In this document: positions 21,371 to 33,494 of the stretch, one piece after another
Position numbering within the stretch: the first letter of the stretch is position 1
Layout: the number at the start of each line of letters is the position of its first letter
Translations under genes and position numbers: made by a program
Notes under the pieces: generated by a model
What the model was told of the DNA's origin: nothing
Seen by the model: the letters and a program-made list of their open reading frames with translations, nothing else
The model's database searches: none
Assembly: GCA_021613375.1 (NCBI GenBank)
Contig: CM038719.1
Span: forward strand, 42,422,146-42,486,145
DNA: 64,000 nucleotides
Origin: Megaleporinus macrocephalus
Lineage: Eukaryota > Chordata > Actinopteri > Characiformes > Anostomidae
Direction of reading: 5' to 3'

Positions 21371-21440
21371 AAAAGCATGGCTAGGGCCCCCAAAAGCATG
21401 GCTAGGGCCTAAAAGCATGGCTAGGGCCCCCAAGAGGCCC
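21371..21440. repeat. Short tandem repeat AAAAGCATGGCTAGGGCC, 3 copies
   Basis: AAAAGCATGGCTAGGGCCCC occurs with variants at about 21371, 21392 and 21411. The period is about 19-22 bp. Confidence 0.85.
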
Positions 21441-22797
21441 TGGGGTCAAAGTCGCTTTTTATTTATTTATTTATTTTTTGCTATTGATTGTTATGTTATT
21501 TACTGTAGTGTTTGAATTAGGTGTTCAAACTGGGTCTGAGTTGCTGTGTCTGATGGGTTCTGAGAGGGGTTCTAGATAGTCTATTAATACGTTTTCCTGT
21601 TCGTGAAGATGATTTTCTCGGCGATGACTAGCGAGTATCCTTTTGTTTTCTGTTGTTGTATTAGTTGTATTAGTTGTATTAGTATTAGTGTTTGATGTGT
21701 CTCCTAATAGGCAGAGTAATGGTGTTGGGTGGATATGAGTGGTAAGGGCATGAGATAGGAGGGTGATAACATCTTGCCAGAAATGGTTATTGGAACTAAT
21801 ATATTCTTAATAATCAGTTAATAAAGTAGAGCTTACTTATGTGTAGTAACCACTGCTAGACTTCTAATAAAGGCTTATTATATGAATATTTATGAATATT
21901 AATAATATATCATGGTTATAAACTGGCTAACAGGACATTGTCTTAGACAGCAGCCAGTGTTGACCATCGGCCTTGTCCCTTGCGCACAGGGATTTCTCCA
22001 GATTAATGTCATCCACAGCCTGTGCTGTCTGGCGTTAATCTTCAGGCCCACAGATGACAATGAATTAAAACCAGACCCTATTCTGTAGTGACTCAGGAGC
22101 ACTTCCCTACAACAACACAGTTCATCACTGCTTCACAAGGGCAAGTTAAAACTCTACCATGCGAAAAAGAAACCGGATATAAACAAATCCAGAACCGGCA
22201 CCGCCGACTACTCCGGGCCTGAGATCAGTTATTTTACAATGACCTTTCTCCAGGCTAAAGAGGAGAGGCACATGGTAGCAGCTCACAGATCAAAAGTCAG
22301 TACCTGTGATGGTATCAGGGGTCATCAGTGCACATGGTCTGGGTGATACTTATGTTGCCATCTAGACTACATCTTTTTCAGGGCTAAGCTTTCTGGTGTT
22401 GCTGGCACCAATTTTAAAATTGGCATATATTTTTTTAAAAGCAGCAGTTTATAGGCTTTGCACATTCTTTTTTTTTGTTTTGCACAGCATCCCAATGTTA
22501 TTTAATATTATTTTAATATTATTTTAATTTATTAGCTTGTTAGAACAACTGTCTTCAGGTCAATCTTACTATTTGATTCCAAAACTAAGATTAAAAACTA
22601 CTTTCTAGCTAACTGTATCTTTAATTTTGGTTTATTTTATCAATGTTTTTTATGCAGCTGTACACATGTCTAGGTTGTTTCTTGGTTGCAATCATGACTT
22701 TATGATTTATGATAAGATAATGCTTATTTAGGATTTGCTTCCATTATGAACTAGAGAAGTTTGTTTCCTGAAGGAAACGCAGTATGCTTGCACATAA
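21441..22797. other. Unassigned AT-rich stretch with one Tc1-like motif
   Basis: At 21950-22005 the plus strand has CGGCCTTGTCCCTTGCGCAC followed by AGGGATTTCTCCAGATT. This nearly matches 24257-24296, which lies in a Tc1-like transposase fragment, so it is probably a second, more decayed fragment of that family. The remainder, including 22400-22760, is AT-rich and featureless. Confidence 0.45.
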
Positions 22798-23290
22798 ACG
22801 ACAAATAGAGGAGTGTAGGTCAGCATGCCAGAGGATTAGAGGTTGGGGATCAGTCCTGAATGCGTTCAGGCAGTTTGGAAGCTGCAGGGTGAACGAAACC
22901 ATAAAGTTTGTGTTCAGCCGAAAATGAATGGAACACTATGGGAGGAATGAGGGATGAATAAACGACAAATAGAGGAGTGCAGGTCAGCATGTCTCTGGAT
23001 TAGAAGTTGAGGATCTACTCTGAGTGAGTACAGGCAGTTTGGAGGCTGTAGGTTAAATAAAACCATGATGTTTGGATGTGACTGAAAATGAATAGGACTC
23101 TATGGGGAAAAAAGAGGGATGGAAAGAAAATGACAAACAGACGAGTGTGGGTCGAACCAAAACTGCTGTCGTGGTCGGGGGTCTGCCCTGAGTCAGTGTA
23201 TGTGAAACGGTGTCTGTGGGTCGAGCAGAAGTTCAGTAGGTTAGCATGTATTGTCCATCCAATTCATTCTCTATGGGAAAAATTTGGGGA
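22798..23290. repeat. 164-bp tandem repeat, about 2.5-3 diverged copies
   Basis: ACGACAAATAGAGGAGTG starts copies at 22798 and 22962, and ATGACAAACAGACGAGTG starts a third at 23130 (spacings 164 and 168). Each copy ends with a GAAAATGAATGG/AGGA..CTATGGG motif and GAGGGATG. Divergence between copies suggests an old duplication. Confidence 0.85.
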
Positions 23291-23904
23291 AAAAAACAGT
23301 AGATCTGGCAGAGAACAAAAAACGAATAACAATACAGTTGTTTGTTTATATAATAACCATAATCATGTGAGATATACCGTCCTGAACCTGTGAGATCTTA
23401 ACTTAGGACTTAACTTAAGACTACGCCGGTAAATTCTGCTCCGTTCTCCGTCCCCTCGCTCTCGAAAGGCTCACCGGGGGGCAGTAGCCCGGCTCTGAAA
23501 GTAAGAACCAACTTCCTTCCCTCTCTATCTCTCTGCGTGGTGAAATGAGGAGGGTTTAAAAAAAAGGCCTTAAATAACGGCTCCTCTGCTGCCACTGGGA
23601 TCCATAACTACTCGAGCTTCTTAAACCCACCCCGCCCCCAGCCTGTCCTGCGACACCCCTCCTGGGGCAGGTTAGTAAGATTTGCAGGCGGCGGTCGAGG
23701 CTGGGCGGAGGTGGATCACCCAACAGGACATCCAGGAAGAAATATTTCTAAGAAGAAGGTCGCGAACTCGGGCGAAGACTCTTAACCTGAAGCGCCGGTG
23801 TGGTCGGTTTATGAGCGGCCGGTCGGTCTGAACGATAACACATGCTCTGGAGAAGCTGCTGGCTGTGAGGAGATTCACAGGCAGGAGAAATGTATATCCT
23901 GGCT
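23291..23904. other. Unassigned stretch
   Basis: No gene is recognised. Open frames at 23410-23595 and 23672-23965 on the minus strand lack domain signatures. 23620-23800 is GC-rich. Confidence 0.5.
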
Positions 23905-24045
23905 TTCCAATAAAAAACATAGGACCAACTTTACAGGAGAGGACAAAAACTGTCTTCCCTTTCAATGCAAGTCAATGGAACCAGAAGTATTTTCAAGCTA
24001 TTTTGGAGCATTTCTATTGGTCCATTCATCATGACATTATCACAC
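23905..24045 (-). repeat. Dispersed repeat family C, copy 4 (longest)
   Basis: The plus strand reads AACTTTACAGGAGAGGACAA, CAATGCAAGTCAATGGAACC, AGCTATTTTGGAGCATTTCT and ATTGGTCCATTCATCATGAC. It spans all motifs found in the other copies, so it is the best guide to the family's extent. No terminal inverted repeat or tail was identified. Confidence 0.75.
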
Positions 24046-24129
24046 AAGGTAAACAGCAGCTGTCGTGTTTAAACGATGCAGAAAAATAAAAACTGACATA
24101 GACGCCATGTGGCTTCTTCTTTTCAAGAT

Positions 24130-24370
24130 CTTTATTTAACTTGTATTTGTGGATCACACGGTGAGCTGTGTTTGGTCCAGAGCCCATGCAGTGGTTTCCA
24201 GTACAGAACCAGGCCTGGTTTTAGTGGCCGAAGATCATGAGCATCCAATACTGACCGTCGGCCTTGTCCCTTGCGCGCAGGTATTTCTACAGATTCTCTG
24301 AATGTTTTAATGATATTATGTAGTGCCGATGGTGGGATATCCAAAGTCTTTCAGACATGCTTGTGTTCTG
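24130..24370 (-). pseudogene. Tc1-like transposase N-terminal fragment
   Basis: The minus strand encodes DIPPSALHNIIKTFRESVEI followed by PARKGQGRRSVLDAHDLR. This is the helix-turn-helix and GRPR/GRKS-linker part of a Tc1-like transposase of a different subfamily from the element at 2.8 kb. The frame upstream also reads KTLDIPP (from 24344). The catalytic domain is missing and the downstream sequence is unrelated. It is a small fossil. Confidence 0.75.
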
Positions 24371-24484
24371 GAACCTGAGGACGCATCAGTCGGTGACTTG
24401 CCAAACGGGAACACCCAGAAAATCACTATAGCTGACTATGTTGACCCACAGAGGTGCATTTATAGGTTCTCGTTTATACAATAA

Positions 24485-25160
24485 ACATTTAAACTAAAAC
24501 ACGTAAACATGCTTAGAAACAGACTAAAACACGTAAATCTGCTTAGAAACAGACTAAAACACGTAAATCTGCTTAAAAACAGAAAAAAACACGTAAATCT
24601 GCTTAGAAACAGAATGAAACACGTAAATCTGCTTAGAAACAGACTGAAACACGTAAATCTGCTTAGAAACAGACTAAAACACGTAAACATGCTTAGAAAC
24701 AGAATAAAACACGTAAACATGCTTAGAAACAGACTAAAACACGTAAACATGCTTAGAAACAGACTAAAACACGTAAAACTGCTTAGAAACAGACTAAAAC
24801 ACGTAAACATGCTTAGAAACAGACTAAAACACGTAAATATGCTTAGAAACAGACTAAAACACGTAAATCTGCTTAGAAACAGACTAAAACGCGTAAATCT
24901 GCTTAGAAACAGACTAAAACACGTAAACATGCTTAGAAACAGACTAAAACACGTAAATCTGCTTAGAAACAAAATAAAACACGTAAATCTGCTTAGAAAC
25001 AGAATAAAACACGTAAATCTGCTTAGAAACAGAATAAAACATGTAAATCTGCTTAGAAACAGAATAAAACACGTAAATCTGCTTAGAAACAGACTACAAC
25101 ACGTAAACATGCTTAGAAACAGAATAAAACATGTAAATCTGCTTAGAAACAGAATAAAAA
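24485..25160. repeat. 30-bp minisatellite, about 22 copies
   Basis: The unit is AAACACGTAAATCTGCTTAG plus AAACAGACTA, with ATCT/ACAT and GACTA/GAATA variants. Both strands happen to be open for more than 210 codons (LRNRLKHVNL on plus, FTCFSLFLSR on minus), because the 30-bp unit lacks stops in those frames. There is no evidence of a gene. Confidence 0.96.
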
Positions 25161-25250
25161 TGACTGATCTTTGGTAATTTGGTGCAAACGAACCCTAGCA
25201 TGAAATTTCTGTCCAACATTTCAGATGATGTTTCAGTTTAGATTAACAGT

Positions 25251-25370
25251 GCTGGTGTCCTGACTTCCCTGCCATTCGTCACCTATTCCTAGTTTGTTGC
25301 TCCTTCCCTTTCCAGATGTTTCTTCTCTGTCCTTGTGTATTTATACCCCTTGTATTTGTTCTTAGTCTTA
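25251..25370 (+). repeat. Dispersed repeat family E, copy 2
   Basis: It shares CTAGTTTG, TTCCAG(G/A)TGTTTCT and TGTATTTATACCCCT with 755-845 in the same order. Confidence 0.5.
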
Positions 25371-25484
25371 GTTGCCTGAGGTATCAAGTAACACAATACA
25401 TATACTTCTTTATCTTACTTAAGTAGAAATGTTGGTTATTTATATTTTACTGGAGTAATTATTATTCAGCTGACTTTTTACTAA

Positions 25485-26186
25485 TACTCCTTACATTTAC
25501 ACTCCATTATCAGTACTTTCTACTCCTTACATTTACACTCCATTATCAGTACTTTCTACTCCTTGCATTTACACTCCATTATCTGTACTTTATACTCCTT
25601 GCATTTACACTCCATTATCAGTACTTTCTACTCCTTGCATTTACACTCCATTATCAGTACTTTCTACTCCTTGCATTTACACTCCATTATCAGTACTTTC
25701 TACCCCTTGCATTTACACTCCATTATCAGTACTTTCTACTTCTGACATTTACACTCCATTATCAGTACTTTCTACTCCTTACATTTACACTCCATTATCA
25801 GTACTTTCTACTCCTTACATTAACACTCCATTATCAGTACTTTCTACTCCTTACATTTACACTCCATTATCAGTACTTTCTACTCCTTACATTTACACTC
25901 CATTATCAGTACTTTCTACTCCTTACATTTACACTCCATTATCAGTACTTTCTACTCCTTACATTAACACTCCATTATCAGTACTTTCTACTCCTTACAT
26001 TAACACTCCATTATCAGTACTTTCTACTCCTTACATTTACACTCCATTATCAGTACTTTCTACTCCCTACATTTACACTCCATTATCAGTACTTTCTACT
26101 CCTTACATTTACACTCCATTATCAGTACTTTCTACTCCTTGCATTTACACTCCATTATCTGTACTTTCTACTCCTTACATTTTAAA
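25485..26186. repeat. 36-bp minisatellite, about 19 copies
   Basis: The unit is CTCCTTACATTTACACTCCA followed by TTATCAGTACTTTCTA. Flanks on both sides carry similar motifs (TTTTACTAATACTCCTTACA at 25480; ATCAGTACTTTTACACTTTT at 26630; GTATCTGTACTTCTACCTGA at 26692). This suggests the unit was taken from a longer TACTTTTACTT-rich dispersed element. Confidence 0.95.
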
Positions 26187-27549
26187 CAGTCTCGTTACTC
26201 CTGTTTCATTTCAGCTTGTTTTCATTCATGTGTATTTACATTCCAGTAAAGATTATTGATAACATGTCTTTGAAGTCTGACTTCATTACAATACTTATAG
26301 ACGACTAGTCATCATATCTTCTGCTCCATGAAACACATGTTAATGTTCAGTAGTAACAGATATGCTTCTTTAATATATTTACATTGTACTAAACTACATT
26401 CATGTTTAATGGGCGTATATGAGCTGAAACAGGAAGCCTAGCGCATCCCAAATTTACCAACATTAACATTTTAATATAACATTATAGTCATTATGGCTTT
26501 CAGAAGAATGGGTTTTTGGGGAGGTGGGCTAGTGCACTATAGACCCCTGTGGTGCGGCTAAGCTTTTATCCTTAATGGCATTTTTTCCTTACATTACTTT
26601 TACTTTTCTTTCACTAAGTAGTTCTGAAATCAGTACTTTTACACTTTTACAGTTTATACTTCAACTTCTACAGAAGTATTTTTAAACCCTAGTATCTGTA
26701 CTTCTACCTGAGTATCTATACTTCTACCTGAGTAATGAATGTAAATACTTCAGACTCTTTGTGTTCACAGTTGCTGTTGTGTCTTGTGTTTTGTTTTCTA
26801 AAGAACTAAAAGATGTCCCGCCCATCGTTGGAGCATTCCCTCTGAAATGTCACAGTGAGGAAGAGAACCGGGTTCTGACTCAAGCTGACGTACCTGCTCT
26901 CTGAAGCCGGCGGCTGTGGAAACTTGGAAGGGCCTCGGAGGCCTCGGGGATGGATGGACTGACTGTGAGGCGGCGTGACTGTGTTTGCAGATAAAGAATA
27001 ACAGCATAAAGGAGGCTCATTCTTCTGAATCCAGATGCTTCTAATTTAGGTTCCTCTGGACGGTGAACCTGGGAGACCCAGACAGAGGTGAAGGTTTTGT
27101 TGGACGGAGTCTGTGTTTTGATCAGGTGTGTTCGGAATGTGATGACTGTGGGAAATCTGATCACGCAGAGCATCAAACACATCGTCTTTCCAGCCTGAGC
27201 TTTTTATCTTCACCCCAAACAAAGCCTGGTTTCTCTCACAGCAATGAAGTCTATGAAGGGACATTGATGTTCGTTAAAATAGTCAATCAGCCAGGACACG
27301 TTGAAGCGTCTGAAGTTTGCGTTTCAGGTTTAATTCACTGAAGATTAAACATCCAACTCAAATAATCATGCAGGGAAAAAGCAATCCCTCTTTCAATGTT
27401 TAGATAATCGGGATTAACTAAACTAGACACACCCAGGCTTGATTACTACCATGCCCAGCTGTGAGAAGGCCGAAAGCTCCCAACAAGCAGAACCCTAAAC
27501 TACGATTACAATGAAATCCTTAAAATATAAGAAATAATATTAAAGCCCC
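26187..27549. other. Unassigned stretch with a TACTTCTACC-type element remnant
   Basis: 26590-26760 looks like the end of the element that gave rise to the 36-bp array (GTATCTATACTTCTACCTGA and similar). 26800-27350 is non-repetitive and has short overlapping open frames on both strands without domains. No gene is called. Confidence 0.5.
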
Positions 27550-28134
27550 CACTGTATCAGCTCCACTGACCATACAGGAGATCCACCTACAGACTGTAGT
27601 TCATCTGATTCTCTGTATACTTTATTACTCTGTTCTTTAATGATCAGGACCCCCACAGGACCACCACAGAACAGATACTACTTGGGTGTGTGGTGCTGCT
27701 AGAGTGCTTAAACACTGTGTCCACTCACTGTCCACTCTATTAGACACTCCTACTACTTGCTGGTCCACCTTGTAGATGTAAAGTCAGAGACAGTAGCTCA
27801 TCTGCTGCTGCACAGTTTGTGTTCCTCTAGTTCTTCATCAGTGGACACAGGACGCCGCCCACAGGACACTGCTGTCTGGATAGTTTTGGTTGGTGGACGA
27901 TTCTCAGTCCAGCAGTGACACTGAGGAGGTGTTTACACACACCACTATCACCCCACCACTGCGTCAGTGTCACTGCAGTGCTAAGAATGATCCACCTCCC
28001 TAATAGTATCTGTTCTGTGGTGGTCCTGTGGGGGTCCTGATCATTAAAGAACAGAGTAATAAAGTATACAGAGAATCAGATGAACTACAGTCTGTAAGTG
28101 GAGCTCCTATATGGTCAGTGGAGCTGATACAGTG
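27550..28134. mobile_element. 585-bp non-autonomous element with 131-bp inverted repeats
   Basis: The left arm 27550-27680 (CACTGTATCAGCTCCACTGA onward) and right arm 28004-28134 are inverse copies with only a few mismatches. Both include ACAGACTGTAGTTCATCTGA and GACCCCCACAGGACCACCAC. A second, inner inverted pair lies at about 27895-27935 and 27963-27998 (GTGACACTGAGG and CTCAGTGTCAC-like). No transposase is present. The same terminus occurs at 5145-5445 (tandem), 42936-42975 and 63594-63795. The real ends probably reach a little further (GACAGTGAGTG). No target duplication could be fixed, so the superfamily is unassigned. Confidence 0.88.
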
Positions 28135-28724
28135 GACAGTGAGTGAAGATACAACCAACCCCCACGCCTTTTGGGAGAACGTTCTATGGACTGAGAGTGA
28201 AAGCTGCGCTACATCTGGTGTAAAGTTAACACAATCATTCTGCTCAAGAGGATGACCAACACGGAGATGGATGGATGTAATCAGAGGAGTCATTACCAAG
28301 CCATTCAGAAGCCTGAATGTTCGGGAAGAACACCATCCATATGGTCACCAGGTTCCTGAAATGATCCTAATACCAACACTAATATCAGCAGCGTTCCCCA
28401 GTAAAAACATCCTACCCCCAGACAGACATACGCTGTGTGATGGTGTGGTGATGTTTTCCTGCCTGGACAACTTTCTGACGTCTCCTGCAGGAGATTATCT
28501 GAGCATCAGACATCTGAGGGCTATGCTAAGATCTCAATGTTCACTATGTCTGATTAGGAAATCATACTGCCAATAAATTGGCTGAAACGCTGAGGAGACG
28601 CTGCAGCTGAGGTCAGTAAACACTGTTCACATGCAGTGGGCGGGAACAAACCGTGACCAGACTCTCTCTAACTAGAGCCTCTCAGTGATCTGTCTTATGA
28701 GGAGAGAACACTGATACTAACACA
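28135..28724. other. Unassigned spacer
   Basis: A 101-codon plus-strand frame at 28271-28576 has no domain I recognise. No repeat is seen. Confidence 0.5.
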
Positions 28725-30815
28725 ACTGATCCAGAGCCAGTGATAATTATATATTTGATCCTGAGTCAGTGATACTTACACAACTGATCCACAGTCAGTG
28801 ATACTTACACAGTTGATCCAGAGTCAGTGATACTTACACAGCTGATCCAGAGCCAGTGATAATTATACATTTGATCCAGAGTCAGTGATACTTACACAGC
28901 TGATCCAGAGTCAGTGATACTTACACAGCCGATCCAGAGTCAGTGATACTTACACAGCTGATCCAGAGTCAGTGATACTTACACAGTTGATCCAGAGTCA
29001 GTGGTACTTACGCAGCTGATCCAGAGTCAGCAATACTTACACAGCTGATCCAGAGTCAGTAATACTTACACAGCTGATCCAGAGTCAGTGATACTTACAC
29101 AGCTGATCCTGAGTCAGTGATAATTATACATTTGATCCAGAGTCAGTGATACTTACACAGCTGATCCAGAGTCAGTGATACTTACACAGCTGCTCCAGAG
29201 CCAGTGATAATTATACATTTGATCCAGAGTCAGTGATACTTACACAGCTGATCCAGAGTCAGTGATACACAGCTGATCCAGTCAGTGATACTTACACAGC
29301 CGATCCAGAGTCAGTGATACTTACACAGCTGATCCAGAGTCAGTAATACTTACACAGCTGATCCAGAGTCAGTAATACTTACACAGCTGATCCAGAGTCA
29401 GTGATACTTACACAGCTGATCCAGAGTCAGTAATACTTACACAGCTGATCCAGAGTCAGTAATACTTACACAGTTGATCCAGAGTCAGTGGTACTTACGC
29501 AGCTGATCCAGAGTCAGCAATACTTACACAGCTGATCCAGAGTCAGTAATACTTACACAGCTGATCCAGAGTCAGTGATACTTACACAGCTGATCCTGAG
29601 TCAGTGATAATTATACATTTGATCCAGAGTCAGTGATACTTACACAGCTGATCCAGAGTCAGTGATACTTACACAGCTGCTCCAGAGCCAGTGATAATTA
29701 TACATTTGATCCAGAGTCAGTGATACTTACACAGCTGATCCAGAGTCAGTGATACACAGCTGATCCAGTCAGTGATACTTACACAGCCGATCCAGAGTCA
29801 GTGATACTTACACAGCTGATCCAGAGTCAGTAATACTTACACAGCTGATCCAGAGTCAGTAATACTTACACAGCTGATCCAGAGTCAGTGATACTTACAC
29901 AGCTGATCCAGAGCCAGTGATAATTATACATTTGATCCAGAGTCAGTGATACTTACACAGCTGATCCAGAGTCAGTGATACTTACACAGCTGATCCAGAG
30001 TCAGTGATACACAGCTGATCCAGAGTCAGTGATACTTACACAGCTGATCCAGAGTCAGTGATACTTACACAGCTGATCCAGAGCCAGTGATAATTATACA
30101 TTTGATCCAGAGTCAGTGATACTTACACAGCTGATCCAGAGTCAGTGATACTTACACAGCTGATCCAGAGTCAGTGATACTTACACAGCTGATCCAGAGT
30201 CAGTGATACACAGCTGATCCAGAGTCAGTGATACTTACACAGCCGATCCAGAGTCAGTGATACCTACACAGCTAATACAGAGTCAGTGATATTTACACAG
30301 CTGATCCTGAGTCAGTGATACTTACACAGCTGATCCAGAGTCAGTAATACTTACACAGCTGATCCTGAGTCAGTGATACTTACACAGCTGATCCAGAGTC
30401 AGTGATACTTACACAGCCGATCCAGAGTCAGTGATACGTACACAGCTGATCCAGAGTCAGTGATACTTACACAGTTGATCCAGAGTCAGTGGTACTTACG
30501 CAGCTGATCCAGAGTCAGCAATACTTACACAGCTGATCCAGAGTCAGTAATACTTGCACAGCTGATCCAGAGTCAGCAATACTTACACAGCTGATCCAGA
30601 GTCAGTGATACTTACACAGCTGATCCTGAGTCAGTGATACTTACACAGCTGATCCAGAGTCAGTGATACTTACACAGCTGATCCAGAGTCAGTAATACTT
30701 ACACAGCTGATCCAGAGTCAGTGATACTTACACAGCTGATACAGAGTCAGTGATACTTATACAGCTCATACAGAGACAGTGATACACAACTGATCCAGAG
30801 TCAGTGAGTACTTAG
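28725..30815. repeat. 29-bp minisatellite, about 72 copies with higher-order structure
   Basis: The unit is CTGATCCAGAGTCAGTGATA followed by CTTACACAG. Variants are TTGATCC, CCGATCC, TAATTATACATTTGATCC and a shortened GATACACAGCTGATCC. The marker ACACAGTTGATCCAGAGTCA followed by GTGGTACTTACGCAG occurs at 28981, 29468 and 30469, so a 487-bp block was duplicated at least once. Confidence 0.96.
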
Positions 30816-32880
30816 GCAGCTCACTGAGTTTCAGCTGCCGGACAGTCCTGGATCAGCTTCCCGTCGCGCCCGTGACAGCGTTCATTACAGCGGTACAAAA
30901 GACAGACTGATCCCGAATCAGAGCTCTAACGCTGAAGCCCACAGGCCGGTGTTTGGTTTACAGGGACTCTGGGTAAGGAACGTAGGGGATCTGCTGCGGG
31001 AAGCTCTGCTCAGCGTCTGAGAAGTGCCTCTCTGTCAGATGTCGTTTGGCTTTTATGGAAACCACGTCTGAGCGCGCAGCTCCGCCGGTAATGAAACTCC
31101 TCCTGAATGGAGCTTGTGTTCTGCGGCGAATAAGAGGGGAGAAAAAAAGCACTCAGCCTCCACCAGATCGGTCTGATGGGTTTGGACGGAGAGCCTGTCG
31201 ACGGCCGTGTTTATGTGGCGTCTCAAATCGAGAGGTTCTCAAGATCAGCGGCGCGTCTGCGGGGCTGCTCGGCCCTGTTTAGGACCGGTTTAGGCTGGAT
31301 AATCTGTCTAGGCACGCGTCCAGGAAGTAATGCTTATGGCTGATTCACACAAATGGGTTCCAAGCGTGATACATACTGAAAATCTGCCCTTAGAGTTAAC
31401 AACGAGGGCGCTCGTGTGTTTGTTCATGCGGGTATTCGATTAATTTTTCTAATAAAATGGTCTTAGAATGCAAATTAGTTGTTTATTATATCCTCATAAG
31501 ACTTGGTTATTCATTTTTGTCCTCTGGAGGGGACAAAGGTACCTTGCTAAAACCTGTCATGCCATTTAGAGGACGTCCTGGTCTCTCCAGTGATGTATGA
31601 TGTGTGGGGGTCATTCACAACAGAAGTTCTACCTTTTTAAATATGGCCGCCTCTCAGTAACCACATTTTATGGGAGCGAGAGATAAACTATCAAATAATA
31701 TACATTTATTATGTTTCTAAAGCCTGTAATTAGTATATTTTAGGTATAAAACTATTGTAACTAGTTCTCAAAGCACTTTTTATTGATATGCACAAACATT
31801 TAACTACTTAACAGCATACTTTTTTTAATGTCCTTCGTATTGGGACTTACTAAATCTGGTTTTATATGAAATTATTGATATCACAAGTAACAGGAATTTG
31901 ACTAAGAAGATCATTTTTGCAACATGTAAGCTCTGTAAACATGTTAATTCATTACTAATTGATTGCTAGTTTAATTCGTTAAAAAATGTTACATAATTGT
32001 ACATTTAAAAATAGAATATTAAAATTTAATGGACTGTAAGAGATGTTTGGTACTGCGTGTGGAAGGTGTGAAACTTTGGCTTGGTTTGGAGAGATTAACA
32101 CAGGTTTAGCAAGTGTGCCTAAAAACTGTTAAAACCTGGATTTTTAAAAATATTTTAATCAAAGTAACAGTAATCTTTAGAATGGGTTATTATTTGTTCC
32201 TGTTTATGTTCATATACGCTGCATTTGAAATATTACTATGCTGCCAAAAGTGGAAATGGTATAAAAAAGGTAACCAATGTTTATTTACTCAGTTTTCATT
32301 TACATTACTGTCTAGGATTGAGTTGGTAATACAAGAAATATATACAAACAAGAAATATGACATCAACAATGTCCTGATGTCCACTATAAAGGACATTCCA
32401 TAAAAAATATTTTAATAATAAAAACAAAGTGACGTGTGTTTTTCATCTAGTAGACTCATTTTATGTTGAAATTACTGGAATCCTCAAACTTAATGTTTTC
32501 TGGGTCTCAGGACGATATACAATCAGAGGAGATTAGAGAGATTAGATATGAGATATAAATTCTATGCAGGCACTCATGTTCTTGTCAAAGCTCCACAAGC
32601 TGATCCTCCTTCTCAGGAGCCCACCTTGCTCGCGTAGCCACCATGACTTTAACTTCTTCACTGCACACAGAGAAGATCTGTTCGACTCGGCTCTTTCAGG
32701 CATGACGTTAGATGGATTATTGATCCCAGATGTAAAACAAACCAGGACAGTTACCACAAGAATCATATCACACAATAGAATATATTATTAGAAAATTAGA
32801 AAATTGGAAATAGAAGAAGTCTCACAGTGTGTATGAAGGATGACAGTAGTGCAGTGTAACCAGTGTAGATCAGTTCAGTA
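30816..32880. other. Unassigned stretch, GC-balanced then AT-rich
   Basis: 30830-31330 has some CpG but no recognised gene. 31440-32420 is AT-rich. It includes a 96-codon plus-strand frame at 32113-32403 with two hydrophobic segments (GYYLFLFMFIYAAFEILLCC is one), which I cannot match to a family and think likely to be chance in AT-rich DNA. Confidence 0.45.
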
Positions 32881-32899
32881 GTGCAAATATACAATATAC

Positions 32900-33003
32900 A
32901 ATATATCCCACTGTATATATATATACAGTGGGACTAGTAAAAGAGTATCTTATCTTATAGTTATGAGATATATATATACTGTAGGACTAATAAAGGATGA
33001 ACT

Positions 33004-33077
<74 letters not shown>
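32900..33077. repeat. AT-rich simple sequence with (TA)n
   Basis: Short ATATAC/GTATAT runs with a self-complementary CCCACTGTATATATATATAC..GTGGG hairpin sit near 32907-32933. A run of about 36 TA dinucleotides follows at 33005-33077. Confidence 0.9.
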
Positions 33078-33080
<3 letters not shown>

Positions 33081-33099
33081 TCAGATTAAAACGCCTTTA

Positions 33100-33165
33100 A
33101 AGTTATACACATATAAATTCAGTGGGGTGTATCCAAACTTTTGACTATTCACAGTCTGGCTGGAG
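33100..33165. mobile_element. Tc1-type MITE end
   Basis: GGGGTGTATCCAAACTTTTG then ACTATTCACAG is close to the right end of the MITE at 58807-58957 (GTGTGCCCAAACTTTTGACT). The left end is replaced by the TA run. Confidence 0.6.
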
Positions 33166-33244
33166 TAAGGAGGAAGTTCTCAGATTTAAAAGTGGATCCA
33201 CAAAGATTTGCACTGCTTCTGAGTTACATTCCCAAAAGAACCAC

Positions 33245-33251
33245 TTATGCT

Positions 33252-33284
<33 letters not shown>

Positions 33285-33299
33285 TGTGTGTGTGTGTGT

Positions 33300-33332
<33 letters not shown>

Positions 33333-33333
33333 G
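33245..33333. repeat. (GT)n microsatellite
   Basis: GT/TG dinucleotides are interrupted by two GAG-type changes (TGAGTGTG). Confidence 0.97.
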
Positions 33334-33494
33334 TTGTAAACTCCAAGAGATTAATCATATTAGCTTCAGCAGCTGTATAAATGCGTGTCCTTGCTTTCAC
33401 AGGAAGAGGAAGTGCTTACAGTAAGCAGGGATTGGTCGGAGGCCTTGAAGCTAAATCGGTTTCTACTGGTAAGCGGAAACGATCAGATCAGCTG

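Noticed and set aside
24485..25160. CRISPR-like regular repeat array
   Set aside because: Units are contiguous with no unique spacers, and the context is eukaryotic. The same applies to the other arrays.
24460..25177. 216- and 222-codon frames on opposite strands
   Set aside because: They lie over the 30-bp array; simultaneous openness is due to unit composition.
32113..32403. 96-codon frame with hydrophobic segments as a small membrane protein gene
   Set aside because: It lies in AT-rich DNA where such frames arise by chance. No family match and no supporting context; left as a note only.
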